In this document: positions 31,451-39,951 of the stretch, piece by piece
Numbering within the stretch: position 1 is the first letter of the stretch
Layout of the letters: every line of letters begins with the position of its first letter
Origin: an uncultured Bacillota bacterium
GTDB taxonomy: Bacteria > Bacillota > Dehalobacteriia > UBA7702
Assembly (NCBI GenBank): GCA_934702375.1
Contig: CAKUYE010000007.1
Coordinates: 39,699 to 103,698 of the forward strand
Length of the DNA stretch: 64,000 nt
Reading direction: 5' to 3'
Position numbers and translations under genes: made by a program
Notes under the pieces: model-generated
What the model saw: the letters and a program-made list of their open reading frames with translations, nothing else
The model's database searches: none
Told to the model about the DNA's origin: nothing

Positions 31451-32071
31451 TTAGTATTTTGCTCTTAGTTCTACTACTTTTCCTATGATGCGGACCGGCA
31501 GTTCTTCGATTTCCTGATGGTTATAGAACAAGGGGTCGTAGTTGGGGTTTAGAGGGATCAGCATGATGCCATCCCCGGTTTTGCGGATTTTTTTGCAGGT
31601 GGCTTCGCTGCCGTTGACGAGGACGATGGCGATTTCCCCGGAGTTTACGTTTTCCTGTTTTCGCACGATAACGATATCGCCTTCGCACATACGAGGCTCC
31701 ATGGAGTGCCCCTTCAGCATCAGGCAGAAATATTCGCCGTATCGCCCTTGCTCTTGGGAGATCTCTTCGTAGTCGATGATGTTTTCGATGGCTTCGATGG
31801 GGAGACCGGCGGCGACTTTTCCCAGAACTGGGATGCTGATGCCCCGGGATGCCTGGGGCTGCTGTCGGGAGAGATCCGTTTCCGTCAGGTCGTAAAGCTC
31901 TACCCGAAAAAGCTCCGATAATTTTCTTAAAACCGAGAGGGGCGGTTCGGCAATGCCTTTTTCCCATTTTTGGACGGTGGTGAAGGATTTATACCCCAGA
32001 GTTGCCGCCAGATCCTCCTGGGTGATCCCTTTGTTTTTTCGCAATGTGCGGATGTTGTTGGCCAGATACAT
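31451..32071 (-). CDS. LexA/CI-like S24 repressor of element B
   Basis: The 206-residue protein has an XRE helix-turn-helix at residues 7-60 (RKNKGITQEDLAATLGYKSF) and a C-terminal S24 peptidase: cleavage site A88-G89 in GKVAAGLP, Ser123 in GHSMEP and a Lys at about 160 in SEATCKKI. All parts needed for RecA-stimulated self-cleavage are present, so element B should be DNA-damage inducible. It faces the rightward promoter at 32,168 with ACTTGA/TCAAGT dyads between. GGTGAGGTGAATCT precedes the start. Confidence 0.9.
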   Translation of the reverse strand: MYLANNIRTLRKNKGITQEDLAATLGYKSFTTVQKWEKGIAEPPLSVLRKLSELFRVELYDLTETDLSRQQPQASRGISIPVLGKVAAGLPIEAIENIIDYEEISQEQGRYGEYFCLMLKGHSMEPRMCEGDIVIVRKQENVNSGEIAIVLVNGSEATCKKIRKTGDGIMLIPLNPNYDPLFYNHQEIEELPVRIIGKVVELRAKY

Positions 32072-32095
32072 AGATTCACCTCACCCATATTGTAA

Positions 32096-32134
32096 TATAG
32101 AAGTGAATCAAAATCAAGTAAAATTTACTTAATT
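32096..32134 (-). promoter_or_regulatory. Repressor promoter and operators
   Basis: On the minus strand ACTTGATTTTGATTCACTT overlaps a possible promoter (TTTACT, 17 bases, TATATT). AAGTAA-AAT-TTACTT (32116-32130) is a neighbouring dyad. These half-sites match the operator inside the opposing promoter, so the repressor probably controls itself. Confidence 0.5.
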
Positions 32135-32167
32135 TTAAGAAAACATGAATTATTTTCTAATTCCCTC

Positions 32168-32196
32168 TTGACACTTGAATCATTTTCAAGTAATAT
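32168..32196 (+). promoter_or_regulatory. Main rightward promoter of element B with operator as spacer
   Basis: TTGACA (32168-32173) and TAATAT (32191-32196) are 17 bases apart, and the spacer is nearly all operator: CTTGAATCATTTTCAAG, with ACTTGA and TCAAGT arms. A bound repressor would exclude RNA polymerase completely. The leader to ATG 32431 is about 225 bases, A/T-rich, with no clear gene. Confidence 0.75.
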
Positions 32197-32430
32197 AGTG
32201 TTGCGGATGGGAAATGAATATTCTCTGAAAGCAATTCGTTGTTTTTGGCGAACGTATTGTATATATCCTTTAAGTACAGCGAAAATAAGTCTTTATATTT
32301 TGATGTTGTTGGCGTTTATTAAAGAATAATCTTGCTGTATGTATTGGAAAAATTCATAGAATATATTTCTTAAAAGAATCGTTTGATATGGTTTGATGCG
32401 AAAATTAATCAAGTAATTTCAGGAGGAGAA

Positions 32431-32793
32431 ATGGAACGTTATCTTACCGCAAATCTGGTTTACTGGAGATCGTTTTTAGGTTTAAGTCATCAGGAGCTTG
32501 CGAAAGTGATGGGGATCAGCTCCAGCACGTTATATCTGCGGATGAAAAATCCCGGAAAGCTCACTGCCTGGGAGCTGGTGCGGCTGGCCGAGGCTGCCGG
32601 AGTTTCCCCGGGGGAAGTCATGGATCCCAATATCCATGAGGGTAGAAGCTGCGTCGAAAGGGAAACCCCGGGGCCGGAGTGCCGCACTTGTACCGAAGAA
32701 CTGCCCCTGGGCGGCTGCGGCCGCCGGCATACCGAAGAGATCCATGCCGAAGAGGAGGAAACCGGGGAGGTGGCAGCCGATGATGAGCTTTAA
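32431..32793 (+). CDS. Cro-like HTH protein with Cys-rich tail
   Basis: ATG 32431 follows AGGAGGAGAA and is preferred to an upstream in-frame ATG at 32383. Residues 1-60 of the 120-residue product form an XRE-type HTH (RSFLGLSHQELAKVMGISSS). The tail is Glu-rich with CVERE, CRTC and GGCGRRH, which may bind metal. It is the first gene under the repressed promoter, where a Cro or antirepressor is expected. It overlaps the next gene by 14 bases. Confidence 0.75.
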   Translation: MERYLTANLVYWRSFLGLSHQELAKVMGISSSTLYLRMKNPGKLTAWELVRLAEAAGVSPGEVMDPNIHEGRSCVERETPGPECRTCTEELPLGGCGRRHTEEIHAEEEETGEVAADDEL

Positions 32794-33133
32794 CTACAAA
32801 TATCCCGAAGGGCGGGAATATGTTTGCAAAAAGGAGTCTGTTCCGAAGGAGCCGGTGAAAATCCGATTTTTAACGGCAGAGGAGCGAAAGGCCTACGGCT
32901 GTGACGACCGGGTTGTGGTAAAAAAACGTTGCTGTCAGTGTGGCAAGGTAAAATCCGATTACCAGTTTTTGCCCGGAAAAGGCTCTGCCGACGGACTTTC
33001 TCCCCGTTGCCGCAAATGTGTGGCGGAAACCGGGAGCGCCGATGGTTTTCTTTACAGTGAGGACTTTCAATATGACTCCCTTCGTTCTTTGTATCGTCAA
33101 CCTTATGAGAAAAGAGATCCGGAGGGGAGGTGA
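32780..33133 (+). CDS. Zinc-ribbon protein before terminase
   Basis: The start ATG 32780 follows CCGGGGAGGTGG. The 117-residue protein carries CCQCGKVKSDYQFLPGKG...CRKC (residues about 54-81), a single treble-clef-like zinc ribbon, between basic flanks. Its place directly before TerL, with only a base between them, suggests a DNA-binding packaging accessory or a substitute for a small terminase. HNH catalytic histidines are not evident, so nuclease activity is not supported. Confidence 0.6.
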   Translation: MMSFNYKYPEGREYVCKKESVPKEPVKIRFLTAEERKAYGCDDRVVVKKRCCQCGKVKSDYQFLPGKGSADGLSPRCRKCVAETGSADGFLYSEDFQYDSLRSLYRQPYEKRDPEGR

Positions 33134-34669
33134 GTGTATGGGAAAGGAGTGAGTGGAGAAGCCGAGTGCCAAAGCCGCCGGGAATTTCTGGCGGAAACGA
33201 ACAATGAGACCTTTTTACCGCTTTTTGACGACACCTCCCGTTATCTGGTGCTGAAAGGAGGCGGCGGCAGCGGTAAGTCGATTTTCGCCGGGCGAAAGAT
33301 TTTGGAGCGTGCCGTTTACGAGGGGAATCATCGCTTTCTTGTTTGCCGCAAGGTGGGCCGCACCCTGCGCCACAGCTGTTTTCAGCAGCTTTTGGGAGAG
33401 CTGCGGGAGTATTATCCGGATTTGAAATACAAGGCAAACCAAACGGAAATGCGCATTACTTTTCCGGAATCCCAAAGTGAAATTCTCTTTTCCGGTTTGG
33501 ATGATGTGGAAAAGCTGAAATCTATTTACAATATCACCGGGATCTGGATCGAGGAAGCCAGCGAGCTTTTGGAATCCGACTTTAACCAGCTGGATATCCG
33601 TTTGCGGGGAGAGACGGAGCATTACAAGCAGATCATTTTGAGCTTTAACCCCATCAATGTGCTCCATTGGCTGAAAACCCGATTTTTCGACCGCTGCCCG
33701 GAGAACGCCACGATCCATGAAAGTACCTATAAAGATAACCGCTTTCTTGACGACGAAGCCAAAAAGGTGTTGGAGGATTTTCGCCATACTGATGCTTACT
33801 ACTACGCCGTTTACTGTCTGGGGCAGTGGGGGGTTACCGGGAAAACGGTATTTCCCGCCGAAGCAGTGACCCGCCGTTTGGCGGAGATCTCGCCGCCGTT
33901 GAAGCAGGGCTACTTTACCTACGAGGTAAAGGGGGCTTCTTTGACAAAAATCGCCTTTGTGGAAGAGGAAGGCGGCCCGGTGGCACTCTATCGGGAGCCG
34001 GAGCCGGGACGGCCCTATGTCATCGGCGGCGACCCCGCCGGAGACGGCTCCGATGCCTTTGTGCTGCAATGTCTGGATAATATCTCTTTGGATCAGGTGG
34101 CTGTGTTTAAACAAGCCCATCTCGATGAGGATATGTATGCCCATCAGGCCTATTGTCTGGGGATGTACTATAACCGGGCTTTGATTGCCGTGGAAACGAA
34201 CTGGAGTACCTACCCTGTTTTGGAGCTGGAGCGTTTGCATTATCCAAAACAATACGTACGTGAGAGTATAGACCACTATACCCATCTGGTAAAGGATTCC
34301 TACGGCTTTCGCACCGATATGAAAACAAGGCCGGTGATTATCGCCCACCTGATTAAGGCCGTGCGGGAAAACATCGGTATGATTTATGACCGAGGGACTT
34401 TAGAGGAAATGCTGACATTTGTTCGGAACGAATCCATGCGGCCCGAAGCCGAAGCCGGCGCTCACGACGACTGTATTATGGCCCTTGCCATTGCCCTCTT
34501 TGCCGGAAACCAGCAGCGCAAATATGCAGAGCCTGTGGTGGCGGTGGAGTGGACCGCGGATATGATGGAAGACTATGAACACGGCAGTGAGGACGACCGC
34601 CGGGAAATGAGAAAACGTTGGGGAGAACCCCCCTATAAAAAAGGAGCAGGAAGATACCGTGAATCGTAA
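33134..34669 (+). CDS. terL: Terminase large subunit, PBSX type
   Basis: The start is GTG 33134 behind GGAGGGGAGGTGA. The 511-residue protein has Walker A KGGGGSGKS (41-49), Walker B IWIEEASEL (about 136-144) and nuclease acidic residues in GGDPAGDGSDAF (about 297-308) and AHDDC (about 442-446). It matches the Terminase_3/PBSX family and is unlike the element A terminase, so packaging specificity should differ. Both active sites look intact, an argument against simple decay. It overlaps the portal gene by 11 bases. Confidence 0.92.
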   Translation: MYGKGVSGEAECQSRREFLAETNNETFLPLFDDTSRYLVLKGGGGSGKSIFAGRKILERAVYEGNHRFLVCRKVGRTLRHSCFQQLLGELREYYPDLKYKANQTEMRITFPESQSEILFSGLDDVEKLKSIYNITGIWIEEASELLESDFNQLDIRLRGETEHYKQIILSFNPINVLHWLKTRFFDRCPENATIHESTYKDNRFLDDEAKKVLEDFRHTDAYYYAVYCLGQWGVTGKTVFPAEAVTRRLAEISPPLKQGYFTYEVKGASLTKIAFVEEEGGPVALYREPEPGRPYVIGGDPAGDGSDAFVLQCLDNISLDQVAVFKQAHLDEDMYAHQAYCLGMYYNRALIAVETNWSTYPVLELERLHYPKQYVRESIDHYTHLVKDSYGFRTDMKTRPVIIAHLIKAVRENIGMIYDRGTLEEMLTFVRNESMRPEAEAGAHDDCIMALAIALFAGNQQRKYAEPVVAVEWTADMMEDYEHGSEDDRREMRKRWGEPPYKKGAGRYRES

Positions 34670-36551
34670 GAGTGAAAGAGAACATCAAAAGCTTTTGTTG
34701 TGGCAGCAGCGTTTGGAGGAAAATCAGGAAGCCTTTCAGCCCATTGCCGATTGTTTTGACGGCAGGGAGTCGCTGTTTCGAGGCTGCCGCGACACCACCC
34801 CCTGTACCGATGGGGATAAGACGAAAAAAACCTACCATGTGCGGAATATCGTATCGGAGCTGATTGAATCCCAGGTGGATGCCAACATCCCGGCGCCGAA
34901 GGTGACGGCTCGGCGAAAGAAAGATGAGAAGCTGGCGAAGATCATTGAGGATATGCTCCGGGATGAGCTGGAGCGGTTGCCCTTTGAAACCCTCAACGAC
35001 ATGATGGAGCGCACCGTGCCCATTCAGGGCGGTTCCTTTTTCCTTTTGGAGTGGGATCACAGCCGGCGCACCCACAACACTTTGGGAGAGCTTGCCGTTT
35101 CGGTGATCCATCCCAAGCAGGTGGTGCCACAAAAGGGGGTTTATACCGCCGTGGAGGATATGGATTATATCATTCTCAAGCTGCCCCAGACCAAAGAGAC
35201 GATCCGCCGCCGTTACGGTGTGGATGTTTCCGCCGAGGAGGAGCGGGAGCCGGAGGTGAAGGCCGGCGCCGGAGAAGAGGCTGCCGAGGGCCTTGTGACC
35301 CAATATGTGGCCTATTATCGCAACAAAGCCGGGGGCATCGGCATTTTTTCCTGGGTGAACGATAGGGTGTTGGAGGATCTTGAGGACTATCAGGTCCGCA
35401 GGCTCCGGCGGTGCTGCCAATGCGGCGCTGTGGAGCCTTTGGCAGGGGAGGATGCCGAGGAGACGGTGCGCTGCCCCGATTGCGGCGGTACCCGGTTTGC
35501 ATCCCGGGAGGAAGCCTATGAAGAGCTTTGGACGCCGAGGATTTCTGCCCACGGTGTGGTGATCCCCGGAGCGGTGGAAGTTATGGCCAAGGTTGAGGAG
35601 ACGGCGGATGAGGGAGAACCCCTTTGGGAGCGGAAAATGATGCCCACCCGAATTCCTTACTATAAGCCCAATATCTTTCCGGTGATTCTCCAAAAGAGCG
35701 TTTCCGTTTTCGGCCAGCTTTTGGGGGACAGTGATGTGGATAAGATTCGGGATCAGCAAAATACCTCGAACCGTTTGGCTTCCAAAATTTTGGATAAGCT
35801 GTTGAAGGCCGGATCCTTTGCCACGCTGCCTGCCGATGCCATGATCCGCACCGACAACGAGGATATGAAATACATCCGTCTGGAAAATGCGGCGGATAAG
35901 TCTATGATCTCCGTTTACGATATGGAGGGCAACGTTCAGCAGGATATGGCCCTTTACGCCATGATCTACGAGGAAGCCCGAAATATTATCGGCATTACCG
36001 ACAGCTATCAGGGGCGTCGAGATACCACCGCCACCAGCGGCAAGGCCAAGGAATTTTCCGCCGCCCAGGCCGCAGGACGGCTGGAAAGCAAGCGGGTGAT
36101 GAAACACGCCGCCTACGCCGCCCTTTTTGAAGCGATGTTTAAATTTAAGCTGGCCTATGCCGATGAACCCCGGACCGTGACCCGGCGCAACTACAACGGC
36201 GACCCGGAATACGATGCCTTTGACCGTTACGACTTTTTGGAACAGGATGAAAACGGGGAATGGTATTGGAACGATCAGTTTCTATTTGCCTGTGATACCT
36301 CGGCTTCTCTGGCCAGCAACCGGGAAGCCATGTGGCAGGAGACCCGGCTGAATTTACAGCAGGGGGCCTTTGGCGATCCGGCTGCCCTGGATACCCTGAT
36401 CCTCTTCTGGGGGAAGATGGCCCAGCTTCACTACCCCGGCGCCGAAGAGACTAAGCGATATCTTATGGAGAAACAGGAGCGGGAGCGGGAGAACAGCGCC
36501 CCGGGGGTATTGCAGCCCCAAGGCAGCGGTGCGGTTGCCGGGATGGTATGA
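34659..36551 (+). CDS. Portal protein with inserted zinc ribbon
   Basis: The start is GTG 34659 behind AAAAGGAGCAGG. The 630-residue protein shows portal features (VRNIVSELIESQVDANIPAP, QQNTSNRLASKILDKLLK, GKAKEFSAAQAAGRLESKR). Residues about 250-280 contain CCQCG and, 20 residues on, CPDCG: a zinc ribbon inserted in the wing region, which the element A portal lacks. It likely adds a binding surface. Otherwise it should form the DNA-entry ring, downstream of TerL as usual. Confidence 0.85.
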   Translation: MNRKSEREHQKLLLWQQRLEENQEAFQPIADCFDGRESLFRGCRDTTPCTDGDKTKKTYHVRNIVSELIESQVDANIPAPKVTARRKKDEKLAKIIEDMLRDELERLPFETLNDMMERTVPIQGGSFFLLEWDHSRRTHNTLGELAVSVIHPKQVVPQKGVYTAVEDMDYIILKLPQTKETIRRRYGVDVSAEEEREPEVKAGAGEEAAEGLVTQYVAYYRNKAGGIGIFSWVNDRVLEDLEDYQVRRLRRCCQCGAVEPLAGEDAEETVRCPDCGGTRFASREEAYEELWTPRISAHGVVIPGAVEVMAKVEETADEGEPLWERKMMPTRIPYYKPNIFPVILQKSVSVFGQLLGDSDVDKIRDQQNTSNRLASKILDKLLKAGSFATLPADAMIRTDNEDMKYIRLENAADKSMISVYDMEGNVQQDMALYAMIYEEARNIIGITDSYQGRRDTTATSGKAKEFSAAQAAGRLESKRVMKHAAYAALFEAMFKFKLAYADEPRTVTRRNYNGDPEYDAFDRYDFLEQDENGEWYWNDQFLFACDTSASLASNREAMWQETRLNLQQGAFGDPAALDTLILFWGKMAQLHYPGAEETKRYLMEKQERERENSAPGVLQPQGSGAVAGMV

Positions 36552-36588
36552 TCTTAAAAAGCCCATGCTTTTGAGATATAGCAGAACC

Positions 36589-36608
36589 TTTGGCAGCCGC
36601 CGAAGGGG
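36589..36608. other. Intercistronic hairpin after portal
   Basis: CCTTTGGC and GCCGAAGG pair over 8 bp (one G-T) around AGCC. No U-tract; probably an mRNA stability or processing element before the small basic gene. Confidence 0.4.
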
Positions 36609-36623
36609 AAAGGAGGTGAGATC

Positions 36624-36764
36624 ATGGCGAAGCAGAAGCAGAAAATGCCCCCGATGGGGTATGCCGGAAGGATCGGCAATGGCGGTTCTCAGAAGGTAGA
36701 AGCACCCTTTGCAGCAACATCCAAAGCCAAGGGGACAGTGACCAAAGATAAAAATCGTGATTAA
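36624..36764 (+). CDS. Small basic protein of 46 residues
   Basis: ATG 36624 is preceded by AAAGGAGGTGAGATC, an excellent ribosome site. The product MAKQKQKMPPMGYAGRIGNG continues with SQKVEAPFAATSKAKGTV and ends KDKNRD: basic, Gly/Ala-containing, probably disordered. It sits between portal and scaffold. It may bind DNA or the capsid interior. I know no named family. Confidence 0.6.
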   Translation: MAKQKQKMPPMGYAGRIGNGGSQKVEAPFAATSKAKGTVTKDKNRD

Positions 36765-36784
36765 AACAGAGAAAAGGAGCATGT

Positions 36785-37486
36785 ATGGGAGAACCGGATT
36801 ACAGCGGCGTATTTGACGCCGCAGAGGAACGCAGTGACATTGGAAATGCGGGAGCATGGGACGATGCTCCCGCACCGGAGGAAACCAACGCCGAGAAACC
36901 CGATGCCGACAAGGACGAAGCAAAGGCTGAGGAAGCCTTAACCGAGGAGGACGACCTCTTTCAGGGGTTGGGCTTTATCAACCCCTATACCGGCGGAGAA
37001 ATCCGCAACCGAGAGGATTTTCTGGCCTGGAAGCGGCAGTACGCTGCGGAGCAGAAGGATGCTCCTGCCGGGGAATCGCAGCATCCCGGCGGCAATGCCG
37101 ATGACGTTGGCATGCGGGAGCATATCGACGGCGAGTTGGAAAAGATCCGCCGTTGGGACCCTTCGGTTCAGGGCTTGGAGCAGATTGCCGCTTCGGAGCG
37201 TTTTGAGGAAATTTATGAGAAGGTGAAACGAGGCTACAGCCTTGCCGACGCCTTTTATCTGGCCCATGGCGAACGATTGCAAAAGCAGGCGGCGGACCGT
37301 GCCGAGCAGGCTTTGCGGAATCGCCTGCAAAGCAAGGAGCATTTGGAAAAAACCGGCTCCAGAGGAGGCAGCGAAACCGTTGTACCCAAAGAGGTAATGA
37401 AGGAGTTTCGCCGCATTTTGCCCAAAGCCGGCAGTGAGGAAATTCGCAAATTTTACCGCCGGGATCAGGCCCATTTGAAACATTAG
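36785..37486 (+). CDS. Capsid scaffolding protein
   Basis: The 233-residue acidic protein (EETNAEKPDADKDEAKAEEA) has a phage-scaffold-like short segment LGFINPYTGGEIRNREDFLAW (residues about 60-80), a helical region, and a basic C-terminal helix (FRRILPKAGSEEIRKFYRRD) of the kind that grips the capsid protein. Order portal-scaffold-capsid supports it. Same role as 12146-13156 in element A but with little sequence in common beyond composition. Confidence 0.75.
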   Translation: MGEPDYSGVFDAAEERSDIGNAGAWDDAPAPEETNAEKPDADKDEAKAEEALTEEDDLFQGLGFINPYTGGEIRNREDFLAWKRQYAAEQKDAPAGESQHPGGNADDVGMREHIDGELEKIRRWDPSVQGLEQIAASERFEEIYEKVKRGYSLADAFYLAHGERLQKQAADRAEQALRNRLQSKEHLEKTGSRGGSETVVPKEVMKEFRRILPKAGSEEIRKFYRRDQAHLKH

Positions 37487-37504
37487 AAAAGAAAGGAAAA
37501 AACA

Positions 37505-37924
37505 ATGGCTTTTTTATTACACAGTATTGATGACGGACACGTACCGGCCTGGGAATATCTGCCGGTAGCAGCCATTAAACCCAAAATGGGGATGGCTTTG
37601 ACCCAGAGCAGCGGCAATCTTGCCATTGCCACCGGGGTAACGGCACCCACCTATATTTCTATGGTGGAAAAGAGCACCACCTGCTCGGCCGGGGATATCA
37701 TCCCGGTGATTCGTGTGACGAAGGATATGATTTTTGAAACGACGTTTTCCGCTACGGCCACTTCCTTAAAGCGCGGCGACAAGGTAAGTCTTCACGCTTC
37801 CAGCGGTTTGCAGATTACCGCCAACAAGACCGAGACCATAGACAGCAAACCTGTACCCGGAGTGGCGGAAATCGTTTCTATGGACGGCACCGCATCGGGG
37901 AGCACCGTAAGAGTGCGCTTTTGA
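37505..37924 (+). CDS. Head decoration/stabilisation-like protein
   Basis: The 139-residue beta-rich protein (VPAWEYLPVAAIKPKMGMAL, TCSAGDIIPVIRVTKDMIFE, GVAEIVSMDGTASGSTVRVRF) resembles the small barrel proteins encoded just before capsid genes that cap or reinforce the shell. GAAAGGAAAAAAC precedes the start. Element A has no separate counterpart; there an Ig-like domain is fused to the capsid protein instead. Confidence 0.6.
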   Translation: MAFLLHSIDDGHVPAWEYLPVAAIKPKMGMALTQSSGNLAIATGVTAPTYISMVEKSTTCSAGDIIPVIRVTKDMIFETTFSATATSLKRGDKVSLHASSGLQITANKTETIDSKPVPGVAEIVSMDGTASGSTVRVRF

Positions 37925-37929
37925 TTTTA

Positions 37930-37950
37930 GGGAGCACGGTCGGTGCTCCC
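37930..37950. other. Hairpin upstream of capsid gene
   Basis: GGGAGCAC and GTGCTCCC form an 8-bp perfect stem around GGTCG, 25 bases before the capsid ATG. It probably stabilises the 5' end of an abundant capsid mRNA; no U-tract follows. Confidence 0.45.
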
Positions 37951-37975
37951 ATAGATACAGAAAAGGAGAAATCGA

Positions 37976-38983
37976 ATGGCAAATATTACTTTTAGTGAAG
38001 GCAGCGGCCTGAACGACAGCATTTACGGCAAAAGTCAGGCTCCGCTGCGGATGTTGATCGAGAACCGCGCCGAAGCCTATGAGGAAAAATCCATCCTCAA
38101 CGAAGTCTTTATGATGGATGAATCGAAGCATTGGGCGGAAAAATACACCTCCCTCACGGCAATGGACGGCTTTAGCCCCGTAGGGGAAAACGGTGCATAC
38201 CCCGTTGACGGTATGCAGGAGGGATTCAGCAAGACGCTGGAGCATGTGACCTGGAAAAATTCCTTTTCCATTTCCAGAGAGATCATGGAAGACGGCAAGC
38301 TGCTGGATCTCAAGAAAAAGCCGGTGGGCTTTGTGAAATCCTACTACCGCACCAGAGAGAATCTGGGGGCTGCCCTTTTCGGCGCTGCCATTGCCGGCAA
38401 TACCACTACGACTTTCCGCGGCAAGAAATTTGATGTGACCTGCGCCGACGGGCTGGGGCTTTTCAATACTTCCCACAAATCCAAGGTCAAGGGAAATGTC
38501 CAGAGCAACCTCTTTTCCAATGCCTTTTCCGCCGATGCTTTGGCCTATATGGAAGCGAAAATGCAGAACTTTAAAGGGGATAACAACGAGCTGGTGAACG
38601 TTGCTCCCAACACCATTTTGATTCCCAACGACGCGGCTTTGAAAAAGGCGGTTTTTGCCGCCATCGGCGCCGATAAGGACCCTGCCTCCGCCAACAACGG
38701 CTTTAACTTTATCTTCGGCCGCTGGAATGTGCTGGTGTGGAATTACCTCAACGCCTATGTTGCGGCAGGGGTATCTCCCTGGATTTTGGCGGATATGGAG
38801 TACAACAACGAATACGGCGGCGCGATCTTTGCCGACCGCACCCCTTTGGATATTCGCTCCACCATTGATGAAAACACCGATGCCAACGTGTGGAGAGGCT
38901 ATGCCCGCTTCTCCGCCGGTTTTAACGATTGGCGCGCCTTTGCCATCGGCGGGATCAGCGGCGGCAGTGACCTTGGCTGCTGA
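37976..38983 (+). CDS. Major capsid protein
   Basis: The 335-residue protein starts MANITFSEGSGLNDSIYGKS and includes TWKNSFSISREIMEDGKLLDL, NTILIPNDAALKKAVFAAIG and FIFGRWNVLVWNYLNAYV, the pattern of a HK97-fold capsid protein. Its sequence is unlike the element A capsid, and it lacks the Ig-like extension. Ribosome site AAAAGGAGAAATCG. It is flanked by scaffold, decoration and adaptor genes. Confidence 0.85.
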   Translation: MANITFSEGSGLNDSIYGKSQAPLRMLIENRAEAYEEKSILNEVFMMDESKHWAEKYTSLTAMDGFSPVGENGAYPVDGMQEGFSKTLEHVTWKNSFSISREIMEDGKLLDLKKKPVGFVKSYYRTRENLGAALFGAAIAGNTTTTFRGKKFDVTCADGLGLFNTSHKSKVKGNVQSNLFSNAFSADALAYMEAKMQNFKGDNNELVNVAPNTILIPNDAALKKAVFAAIGADKDPASANNGFNFIFGRWNVLVWNYLNAYVAAGVSPWILADMEYNNEYGGAIFADRTPLDIRSTIDENTDANVWRGYARFSAGFNDWRAFAIGGISGGSDLGC

Positions 38984-39033
38984 GAAAGGGGGAGTATTCC
39001 CCCTTTTGGCCCGAATGTTTTGTGGAGGTATCT

Positions 39034-39939
39034 ATGAAAATCGGTGAAGTACTGGACTTTGTGGATAAAATCAAGCCCAATGCCTTTGGAGAAGGAGAAA
39101 AGATCCTGTGGCTTAACGAAGTCGAGGGGATCGTTCAGACCGAGGTCCTTCTTTATGCCGCTTCTGCAGTTTATACCTACTGCGAGAGCTGCTCCGTGAC
39201 GATGACGGGAGCATCCTTCCCCAATGACCATACGCTGGAACTGCCTTTGCCCCTTCGGGTCTGTGTTGGCGGTACTCTGACCATCCGAGGGCTTGAGACC
39301 TATGGGGAAAATAACCTTTCGGAGCTGGTGGTGACCTCGGTGGGAGCAAACGGCTGCCGTTTGGGCTTTCCCGAAGGAACTTTTTCCGCTGTGGGGAAGG
39401 AGGGTGATACCGGAGAAGCGGAGCTTTGTTTTGACTGCCGCAGCGTGGAGCTGATTGCGCCGAATCCCTTTCATAAGCTGTATTATGCCTATTTGATGGC
39501 GATGATCGACTTTGCCAACGGGGAATACAATAAATACAAAAATACCATGACGCTGTTTAACTCCTTTTTGAACAGCTTTATGCGGTGGTATGCCCAGAAT
39601 TATCGCCCTGCCGACGGTGAATCTCCCGAAAAGGGGTACTGCGTCACCGCCTATTCTCTTGCGGTGAAGCACGGCTTTTCCGGCAGTGAATCTGATTTTC
39701 TGGACTCCCTGCGAGGGGAAAACGGCGCCGACGGTGCAACCATTCAGTCGATTTATCGCACCGCCGGAAACGGAACCTCCGGGACGACGGATACATATAC
39801 TGTATTGATGAGCGACGGCCGCCGGGGTACCTTCCATGTGTACAACGGCAAGGACGGTGCTCCCGGAAAGGATGGTTCCTCAGCGGCGGGACTCTCCGAG
39901 GCCGAGATCATCACCGTATGGAACAGCGTATTTGAGTAA
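39034..39939 (+). CDS. Adaptor-like protein fused to collagen-like fibre segment
   Basis: The start ATG 39034 follows TGTGGAGGTATCT; the in-frame GTG at 39022 overlaps that site. Residues 1-190 look like a helical/beta head-tail adaptor (KIGEVLDFVDKIKPNAFGEG, NPFHKLYYAYLMAMIDFANG). Residues about 225-300 carry collagen-like pieces (GENGADGATIQ, NGKDGAPGKDGSS) typical of fibres. The fusion of an adaptor with a fibre stalk is unusual and could place fibres at the neck. It ends 12 bases before the fibre gene. Confidence 0.6.
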   Translation: MKIGEVLDFVDKIKPNAFGEGEKILWLNEVEGIVQTEVLLYAASAVYTYCESCSVTMTGASFPNDHTLELPLPLRVCVGGTLTIRGLETYGENNLSELVVTSVGANGCRLGFPEGTFSAVGKEGDTGEAELCFDCRSVELIAPNPFHKLYYAYLMAMIDFANGEYNKYKNTMTLFNSFLNSFMRWYAQNYRPADGESPEKGYCVTAYSLAVKHGFSGSESDFLDSLRGENGADGATIQSIYRTAGNGTSGTTDTYTVLMSDGRRGTFHVYNGKDGAPGKDGSSAAGLSEAEIITVWNSVFE

Positions 39940-39951
39940 AAGGAGAAGAAC

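Noticed and set aside
31090..31460. An attachment site between elements A and B
   Set aside because: I found no direct repeat shared by this gap and the right end of element B near 47,355-47,400, and no integrase to go with it.
32203..32430. A riboswitch or small gene in the long leader of element B
   Set aside because: The leader is A/T-rich with only short, imperfect dyads and no open frame with a ribosome site.
33215..36107. Long minus-strand frames (377 and 543 codons) opposite terminase and portal of element B
   Set aside because: They are open because of codon bias in the genuine plus-strand genes, have no start signals and no protein-like domains.
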